Shown here: positions 30,318-35,072 of the stretch, one piece after another
How the letters are laid out: each line of letters opens with the position of its first letter
Numbering within the stretch: the stretch's first letter is position 1
From: Anaerolineae bacterium
GTDB lineage: Bacteria > Chloroflexota > Anaerolineae > Aggregatilineales > Phototrophicaceae
Assembly: GCA_020849765.1 (NCBI GenBank)
Contig: JADLAY010000063.1
Coordinates: 1 to 35,072 of the forward strand
DNA: 35,072 nt
Direction: 5' to 3'
Position numbers and translations under genes: made by a program
Notes under the pieces: model-generated
Database searches by the model: none
What the model was told of the DNA's origin: nothing
What the model saw: only the letters and a program-made list of their open reading frames with translations

Positions 30318-30398
30318 TTGAACCGCAAAAACGCAAAGGTCGCAAAGTAGAAATCATCGAATTTCCTCGTTGTGTCCTTTGAGACTTTGCGGTTTCAA
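30318..30398. repeat. CGCAAAG repeat with inverted end
   Basis: Left part TTGAACCGCAAAAACGCAAAGG and a third CGCAAAG (30318-30347), a 9-base spaced repeat; the right part (30376-30398) is the inverted counterpart ending TTTGCGGTTTCAA. The unit spans the short gap after coaX. CGCAAAG elements of this kind are common intergenic repeats in unrelated bacteria. Confidence 0.65.
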
Positions 30399-30528
30399 TT
30401 GTCTGGTTGTCGTCGGCAACAGATGTTCGCACCAATCCCCTGCGTGAGGCCATGCCGTCCCTTGCATCGTCAATCGCGTCGTGGTCTACTATCGCTCGTG
30501 CTGCCCACTACTGCCGGGAAAAGACATC

Positions 30529-31083
30529 ATGCTTCTCATCTGCTATGGCTTCATGTTTTTCATCGGGATTTTTGCCCTGGTGCGCGGCAGAATCACGATC
30601 GCCAACAAGCAGATCGTCGGGGATCGTGCGCGCGTGATCGGCTTCCTCCTCATCCTGCCGATCCCGCTCGTGTTCGTGCTGAGTGCTGTGGCCGTCATGC
30701 CCTACATGGAGCCCGGCCTGACCATGGACGACCTGACCGCCATCTCCAATGATCTCGCCCTCCAGATGCTGCCTTACGAGCTGCTGATCGTGCTCTCGAC
30801 CGTCGGACTGACGATCTATCTCGTCTACAGCGCGCCGCAGAATCCACCGCCGTCGAGACCAGTCACCACGGTCAGCACGTATTCCGCGCCGATGACCGGC
30901 GGTGCTGTCCCCGAAGTCATGACGCTGGCGGAAGCCGCGCGCTATCTGCGCCTGAGCGAACAGGAAGTGCTCGACCTGATCATGAGCCGCCGCCTGCACG
31001 CGACGCAGTTCGGCAAAGAGTGGCGCATCACCAAGTACAACCTCGACAACATGCTCAATGAGAGCGAGAACGACGAGGCGTGA
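30529..31083 (+). CDS. Membrane protein with excisionase-type HTH tail
   Basis: 184 residues joining two unlike parts. Three hydrophobic helices (about 1-18, 37-57 and 82-100) anchor it in the membrane. After a Pro/Thr-rich linker (100-125) comes a MerR/excisionase-type winged HTH (129-178): MTLAEAARYLRLSEQEVLDLI followed by RLHATQFGKEWRIT, which is the usual helix-pair plus wing. Such HTH domains bind DNA in excisionases and in some regulators. Here the protein would be tethered to the membrane. It may be a membrane-bound transcription regulator like ToxR-type proteins, but the direction of the helices is uncertain. The ATG at 30529 fits; the longer start at 30481 is less likely. No integrase or phage gene is near. 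Confidence 0.85.
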   Translation: MLLICYGFMFFIGIFALVRGRITIANKQIVGDRARVIGFLLILPIPLVFVLSAVAVMPYMEPGLTMDDLTAISNDLALQMLPYELLIVLSTVGLTIYLVYSAPQNPPPSRPVTTVSTYSAPMTGGAVPEVMTLAEAARYLRLSEQEVLDLIMSRRLHATQFGKEWRITKYNLDNMLNESENDEA

Positions 31084-31089
31084 GTCGCC

Positions 31090-31111
31090 GCCGACAGGTC
31101 AACCCGTCGGC
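31090..31111. repeat. Hairpin GCCGACAGGT
   Basis: Arms GCCGACAGGT (31090-31099) and ACCCGTCGGC (31102-31111) around CA, with one A-C mismatch. It is nearly identical to 22381-22402. Confidence 0.65.
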
Positions 31112-31163
31112 GAAACGCCATGTCCCAACTTCGCACGTTTGAAGACTCAACGTTTTTCAGAAC

Positions 31164-31187
31164 GGATGAGGCACGCCTCATCCCTAC
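31164..31187 (-). repeat. REP-like hairpin with GTAG foot
   Basis: Perfect arms GGATGAGGC and GCCTCATCC around AC (31164-31183), then CTAC (31184-31187). Compared with 5130 both arms changed together (C to T and G to A), so pairing is kept. Confidence 0.75.
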
Positions 31188-31221
31188 ATCGGACTTGGCT
31201 TGTGGAGGATATCCCTGAATT

Positions 31222-31264
31222 GCCAAAAGCCAAAAGCTAACAGCCAATGGCTAAGGGCTAAAAG
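31222..31264. repeat. Heptamer array abutting the CYTH stop codon
   Basis: Units GCCAAAA GCCAAAA, then GCTAACA, GCCAATG, GCTAAGG and GCTAAAA, running into the TAG stop codon (31265-31267) of the minus-strand CYTH gene. The REP-like hairpin at 31164 lies just beyond. Confidence 0.75.
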
Positions 31265-31858
31265 CTACCTGAGCGCCGCCTCCGACACGTCGAGTCCCGC
31301 GAAGTTGTCGAACGTCAAATCGCGGAAGCTCAGCCCCAGATTGCGGCGCACGTTATCGAACAGCACCGCGTAGCCCGCCTCGAAACGCGTCGCGTCGCTC
31401 AGCGCCAGACGATCCAGCGCGCGCATGATGCTCGCCTCCTCACCTTCGATCTCGACGAAGTGGCCGAACGGCATCTCATCCAGATCGACCTCCGCGCCGT
31501 CGAGCTTGTAGGTCGTGCGGTACTTCTCGTAGATGAAGTCTGTCCCGTAGCCGAGCTCGCGCAGGATCGTATCCATGACTTCGAAGCTGCTGACCTCGAC
31601 CTCGGCCTCGAAGCGCGAGAACAGGCCGTTGTCCAGGATCTTGTTGTCGCTCTTGTAGGTCAGCCGCGTGCGCGTATCCTGGCGCAGACGGAGCACAATG
31701 CCCTTGCTCGTGATCTCGTGCGCGGCGTCGTCGTAACGGACGTTGCGCTCGTAGATGCGCGGGGCGGCCAGTTGGGCGCCCGCAGCCTCCAGGCGTGCGC
31801 GCACCGCCTCCAGATCCGGCACGTAGAGCTTGACCTCGATCTCGCGGTAGTCATTCAT
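31265..31858 (-). CDS. CYTH domain phosphatase/cyclase-like protein
   Basis: 197 residues of the CYTH superfamily (triphosphate tunnel metalloenzymes: class IV adenylate cyclases, thiamine triphosphatases, polyphosphatases). The signature ExExK is E6-I-E8-V-K10. Further tunnel residues are visible: RLRQDTRTRLTYKSD, EAEVEVSS, YRTTYKLDGAEVDLDEMP and FVEIEGEE, so an active divalent-cation-dependent enzyme is likely. The Ppx neighbour in the same operon favours a polyphosphate or triphosphate substrate, but cyclase activity cannot be ruled out. ATG overlaps the GNAT stop codon (ATGA), so it is translationally coupled. It is the last gene of the operon, and its stop is followed by a heptamer array. 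Confidence 0.9.
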   Translation of the reverse strand: MNDYREIEVKLYVPDLEAVRARLEAAGAQLAAPRIYERNVRYDDAAHEITSKGIVLRLRQDTRTRLTYKSDNKILDNGLFSRFEAEVEVSSFEVMDTILRELGYGTDFIYEKYRTTYKLDGAEVDLDEMPFGHFVEIEGEEASIMRALDRLALSDATRFEAGYAVLFDNVRRNLGLSFRDLTFDNFAGLDVSEAALR

Positions 31859-32469
31859 GATTGATCCTGTGCCTGCTCCAGTGCCCGAACAAATCCACCG
31901 GGATAGCGCGCAGCCCACTCCTCGCGCAGGATGCCGTAGCCCAGGCCGTCGTAATACCGCCCGTCGACAATGCGCGCCTTGCGGAAGCGCGCCTCTTCCA
32001 GATAGCCGAGCTTGAGCGCCAGCCCCATCAGACCGAGGTTGCCCGACCACGTGCGCAAATCGACCCGCGCGATCTCTGGCATCTTGTCGAACAGAACCTG
32101 CGTCCACAAGCCGAGCGCCTCGTAACCGAGCCCTTTGCGCCAGCGCGCCGGGTCGTAGATGACGATGCCCGCCGCGAGCCAGTACGTCTCCTGGCTGATC
32201 CAGTACCAATTGACCTGCCCCAGGAAGGCATCGCCCGCACGCTCGGCAATGACGACGTGCGCAGGCGGCTGGGCGCTGTGCTCTCTGCGGCTGATCGACT
32301 GGCGCAGGCGGTCGATGATCTCCGGGATTTGCTCGACCGTTGGCCTCTCGTAGTATGGCCCATCCATGCGCTGCCATTCGTGATCCGGGTGCAGCCAGTA
32401 TTCATAGACGGCCAGATCTTCCGGCTTGAGATCGCGCAAACGCAGGCGTGTCCCCTCAATGTGGATCAT
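31855..32469 (-). CDS. GNAT acetyltransferase, RimJ/RimL-like
   Basis: 204 residues. The start IEGTRLRLRDLKPEDLAVYEYWL is typical of the RimJ/RimL-like GNATs. The middle contains FLGQVNWYWI and then WRKGLGYEAL, an acetyl-CoA-binding motif variant, and LRTWSGNLGLMGLALKLGY with the usual Asn replaced or shifted. These enzymes acetylate protein N-termini or small molecules; the substrate is not known. It starts three bases after the Ppx stop and overlaps CYTH by four bases, so all three are one coupled operon. Confidence 0.88.
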   Translation of the reverse strand: MIHIEGTRLRLRDLKPEDLAVYEYWLHPDHEWQRMDGPYYERPTVEQIPEIIDRLRQSISRREHSAQPPAHVVIAERAGDAFLGQVNWYWISQETYWLAAGIVIYDPARWRKGLGYEALGLWTQVLFDKMPEIARVDLRTWSGNLGLMGLALKLGYLEEARFRKARIVDGRYYDGLGYGILREEWAARYPGGFVRALEQAQDQS

Positions 32470-32472
32470 CGG

Positions 32473-34008
32473 CTAAGTCTCCGGCACGGCGACGATCTCG
32501 AGCGGCATGCCGAAGGCCTGCTCGAACACATCGCGATGATTCTGAGCGGCCCACACCAGCACCTGCTCGTCGCCGCGGAACGTGACTTTGATGATGGCGC
32601 TGTCGGCGGTCATGCGCAGCTCGATCGCCCGTGCGGCGCCGTCTCGTGAGCGATCCAGCTGCTCGGCCAGCCGCAGGAGGGCGGCCATTTGCAGCAGGCG
32701 GTGCTCATCCTCGTGCTCGAACAGCGGCGCGAACTCGTCGAGCGTCGGGTTGCCCTTGCGATGATAACGCACCATCAGGGCGATCAGCGCTACCTCCGGC
32801 TGGCTGAAGCCCGGCAGCGCATCGTTCAGGATCAGGTACGCGCCGTGCTTGTGATGATCGTGATAGTCGATCGTCATGCCGATGTCGTGCAGGATCGACG
32901 CCGCCCACAGCAGTTCGCGGTCCCCTTCCTTGCAGGCGCTGAACGCCTGCGGGATCTGGTCGAACATCGACAACGTCAGCATGGCGATGTGCTGGGCGTG
33001 ATGTTCCTGGTAGCGATAATTGTGCGCCAGGTTCATGACCGACTCGCGGCGCACGTCTTCCAGCAGCGGCGTGACGTTCTTGGCAGCGCCGTCGCCCAGG
33101 AAGCGCTCGTAGAACAGACCTTCACGCAAACCTTGCACGCAGATCGTCATCTTGTCGAAACCGGCGACGTGCATCGCCTCCTGCATGACGATCAGCCCGC
33201 CGAGCGAAATGTCAGCCCGATCCGGTTTCATGCCGGCGAGCTTGGTGCGCGCGCTGACGCTCAGTTTCGCCAGTTCCTTGCGCACGCTCTCGATCTGCGC
33301 GTCGGCCACTTCGAATCCGTGCAGGATGTCGAGCGGGTAGTCGTTGCGCTTCTGCACCAACCGCGCGATCAAGCGCAGCGTGCCGCCCTGGCCGATCATC
33401 TGCATGCCGGAGCGCCCGCGAAACCAATCGAGCTGCGCCAATTCCGTTTGCACATGCTCGGTCAGCTTTTCGATCTGCTTGCTCGTCGGCGGGTCGCCCG
33501 TCAGGAAGGCCTCCGTCATGCGCACGGCGCCCAGCGGCAGGCTGGTCGCCTCGACGCTTCGCCGGTCTTCCACACGGACGATTTCGAGCGAACCGCCGCC
33601 CAGGTTGAGCACGAGGCCGTCGCGCAGGGTCATGCTGTTGGCCGCCGCCAGATAGGCGTAATAGGCTTCTTCCTCGCCGCTGAGCACGCGCACGGCCAGC
33701 CCGGCCTCGTCCTGCACGCGCTGCAAGAAGCGGCTGCGATTTTCCGCATCACGGATCGCGCTTGTGCCGACGCAGATGATGTCGTCGATGCCGGACGCGC
33801 GGCAGTAGGCGGCGTAGATCTGGGCCGCGCGCACGCCGCGGTCGATGGCGCTCTGGCGCATGACCGGCATTTCGGCCATACCTTCGCTCAGGCGCGGGTT
33901 CTCGCGGACTTCGTCCACCTCCTTGAAGCTGACGCCGGGCACGTATTCGAACACGACCAGCCGGAAGCTGTTGCTGCCCATGTCGATGACGGCCACGCGC
34001 TGCGCCAT
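32473..34008 (-). CDS. Ppx/GppA phosphatase with HD domain
   Basis: 511-residue exopolyphosphatase / guanosine-pentaphosphate phosphatase family protein: it removes terminal phosphate from polyphosphate or converts pppGpp to ppGpp. The ASKHA fold carries DMGSNSFRL (9-17), SGEEEAYYAY (about 110-119), LGGGSLEI (136-143) and GQGGTLRL. A C-terminal HD-type domain contains LHDIGMTIDYHDHHKH near 373-388, with metal-binding His-Asp and extra His residues. I use the ATG at 34008, which matches the family start; a GTG at 34062 behind GAGAGG, nine bases after the upstream stop, is a real alternative. It follows the unknown gene closely and leads the Ppx-GNAT-CYTH group. The symbol ppx is not certain, since GppA has the same layout. 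Confidence 0.93.
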   Translation of the reverse strand: MAQRVAVIDMGSNSFRLVVFEYVPGVSFKEVDEVRENPRLSEGMAEMPVMRQSAIDRGVRAAQIYAAYCRASGIDDIICVGTSAIRDAENRSRFLQRVQDEAGLAVRVLSGEEEAYYAYLAAANSMTLRDGLVLNLGGGSLEIVRVEDRRSVEATSLPLGAVRMTEAFLTGDPPTSKQIEKLTEHVQTELAQLDWFRGRSGMQMIGQGGTLRLIARLVQKRNDYPLDILHGFEVADAQIESVRKELAKLSVSARTKLAGMKPDRADISLGGLIVMQEAMHVAGFDKMTICVQGLREGLFYERFLGDGAAKNVTPLLEDVRRESVMNLAHNYRYQEHHAQHIAMLTLSMFDQIPQAFSACKEGDRELLWAASILHDIGMTIDYHDHHKHGAYLILNDALPGFSQPEVALIALMVRYHRKGNPTLDEFAPLFEHEDEHRLLQMAALLRLAEQLDRSRDGAARAIELRMTADSAIIKVTFRGDEQVLVWAAQNHRDVFEQAFGMPLEIVAVPET

Positions 34009-34070
34009 GCGCTCGGCTTCCTGGATTTCATGCAGTTCAAGCAGATGTTTCGAATCGATCACGATGCCTC

Positions 34071-34556
34071 TCAGGGTACGATCTGGCGCATCAATTCCGG
34101 CAGATATTCGTGGACGGTCTCGACCAACGTTTTGTAAACGCCCTCGGCCAGGGTCGGTGCGACGATCATGCTGTGACTGAAGGCGCCCGCCGCGCGTTCG
34201 ACGAACCATAAGTCGGACGTGGCGTACGTCGGCAAGTTAGGCTGGTCGGGCAGATGGTCGAAATCCGCCATCGCCAGCGCGCGCACAAATCCGTTCATAC
34301 GCTCGGCGCTCAGCGAATAGGTCAAAGGCCGGTGTCCGAGCGCGCCTTCGAAATAAATCGCCAGTTGTGCGCCTGTAAGGTGGGTTTTGGTCAGGGTTCC
34401 CAGCGCATGACTGGCGCGCCGGTCGAAATAATAGATCGTCACCCGATAAGCCACCTGAACGCCCGGCGAACGCGCCAACGCCGCCAGCGAGGGCTGCCCC
34501 ACGTGCTCACCTATCAAACGCAGACGGGCGGCATGTTGGCGCACCGGCGTGACCAT
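34071..34556 (-). CDS. Protein of unknown function, operon with Ppx
   Basis: 161 residues, soluble, with no signal peptide and no family I recognise. It has a mixed alpha/beta layout: VQVAYRVTIYYFDRRASHAL, GAQLAIYFEGALGHRP, SDLWFVERAAGAFSHSMIVAP and a terminal helix VHEYLPELMRQIVP. The ATG at 34556 has GGAG five bases upstream, better than the longer start at 34613. It ends nine bases before the alternative Ppx start, so it is almost surely the first gene of the four-gene operon. It could be a regulator or accessory of polyphosphate metabolism, but only its position suggests that. Confidence 0.8.
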   Translation of the reverse strand: MVTPVRQHAARLRLIGEHVGQPSLAALARSPGVQVAYRVTIYYFDRRASHALGTLTKTHLTGAQLAIYFEGALGHRPLTYSLSAERMNGFVRALAMADFDHLPDQPNLPTYATSDLWFVERAAGAFSHSMIVAPTLAEGVYKTLVETVHEYLPELMRQIVP

Positions 34557-34761
34557 ACATTCTCCAACGACCTTGCAAGTCAATTCCCTAAATTGTAGCG
34601 CGCAGACCCCCAAACCAGGTAATTTGACCCAGAATGCTTGCGTTTTTATGAAATTTGTGAGTTCAACGTTTGTTAGGTTTGTTTTAGCGCCATTTTAGGG
34701 ACAGGGCCGATGCTGATTACATCGAAGAAACGTAACCCTCAATTAAGAGAGGGGGGTAAAG

Positions 34762-35072
34762 ATGAAGACCAACAAAATACACTACGTCCTCATTCTCGCT
34801 GTTATCCTGGTCTTTGTCCTCATGTCCGCCGCGTTCGCCGGGGCGGAAGAGGCGAGTGACAACTGGTGCTTTGATCCCAATCATTGGGGTGACGGGCGCT
34901 GTGCCGACGAGAACGAATGGGTCCGCAACTGGTACTACACGTGCGGCTGGTACCGCGCGGCCATGAGCAGGGGCGAATACTCGCTCTCCCAGATCCCGGA
35001 GATGTGCCGCATCACCCTGGAACCACCGGCTGCTGTGAGCACTGGCACGCCTGAAGCGACTGTCGAACCGAC
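34762..35072 (+). CDS. Exported Cys/Trp-rich protein (partial)
   Basis: Open reading frame that runs off the right edge; 103 codons are visible. ATG at 34762 has a strong purine-rich GAGAGGGGGG upstream. A signal peptide (MKTNKIHYVLILAVILVFVL...AAFA) is followed by a compact domain with four Cys (WCFDPNHWGDGRC, YYTCGWYRAAM, EMCRI) and many Trp/Tyr residues, likely two disulfides. A Thr/Pro/Glu-rich segment begins near residue 90, perhaps a linker to a cell-surface or anchoring part beyond the window. I do not recognise the family. It is plus strand, divergent from the Ppx operon across about 205 bases that are AT-rich and may hold promoters for both. Confidence 0.75.
   Translation, partial: MKTNKIHYVLILAVILVFVLMSAAFAGAEEASDNWCFDPNHWGDGRCADENEWVRNWYYTCGWYRAAMSRGEYSLSQIPEMCRITLEPPAAVSTGTPEATVEP

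Noticed and set aside
31859..32377. N-terminal extension of the CYTH gene
   Set aside because: It overlaps the GNAT gene in another frame and translates to Arg/Ala-rich noise; the ATG at 31858 gives the family start MNDYREIEVK.
1..35072. tRNA or rRNA genes, defence islands, prophage
   Set aside because: I looked through the intergenic gaps and found no cloverleaf, rRNA core, integrase, transposase, restriction or toxin-antitoxin pair that I could support.

Overview
The window looks like a chromosomal segment of a GC-rich, free-living bacterium, most likely a member of the Chloroflexota (Anaerolineae-like). The reasons are good Shine-Dalgarno sites with frequent GTG and TTG starts, an rplJ-rplL unit with a Firmicutes-style L10 leader, two Uma2-family genes, secreted SH3-like and PPC-like proteins, and intergenic DNA full of short repeats. 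The phylum is an inference from gene style; no marker was compared. I see no phage, plasmid, CRISPR array, transposase, rRNA or tRNA gene.

Layout. 257-10100 is mostly minus strand: a secreted SH3-like protein, a 1059-residue protein that may carry a GAP1-N-like domain, a DUF4404 protein, one small plus-strand membrane protein, thiamine pyrophosphokinase, a TPR protein and a secreted PPC-like protein. 10165-11585 is rplJ-rplL with promoter, L10 leader, attenuator and terminator. 11600-12094 is a repeat-only stretch. 12095-16806 is a MarR-type regulator followed by two half-transporter genes that read as a heterodimeric ABC exporter, with two different palindromic operators. 16866-22322 holds two Uma2 genes, uvrC with a LexA-like box, a REC-histidine kinase fusion and a SRPBCC protein. 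22570-27994 is minus strand again: a CrtI/PYROXD2-like oxidoreductase with lactate dehydrogenase, a small unknown protein, and a GNAT / dienelactone-hydrolase-like / lipB operon. 28466-31083 is plus strand: a quinone-oxidoreductase-like MDR protein, type III pantothenate kinase and a membrane protein ending in an excisionase-type DNA-binding domain. 31265-34556 is a four-gene operon (unknown, Ppx/GppA-HD, GNAT, CYTH). A truncated exported Cys-containing protein runs off the right edge.

How the genes work together. The clearest regulated units are the MarR-ABC-ABC export operon, the self-regulated stalk operon rplJL, a possibly SOS-controlled uvrC, and the Ppx-CYTH operon, which may act on polyphosphate or other phosphoanhydrides. 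Several proteins look like enzymes that lost catalytic residues: the dienelactone-hydrolase-like protein has all three triad positions changed, and the first Uma2 protein lacks its active-site Glu.

The most unusual signal is not a gene. Intergenic DNA carries two intermixed repeat systems: degenerate period-7 tandem arrays (six loci, in two word classes), three of which start exactly at the stop codon of a gene, and REP-like hairpins with a GTAG tetranucleotide at their foot (at least eight loci, two of them in inverted pairs). The two systems lie next to each other at three or four loci.
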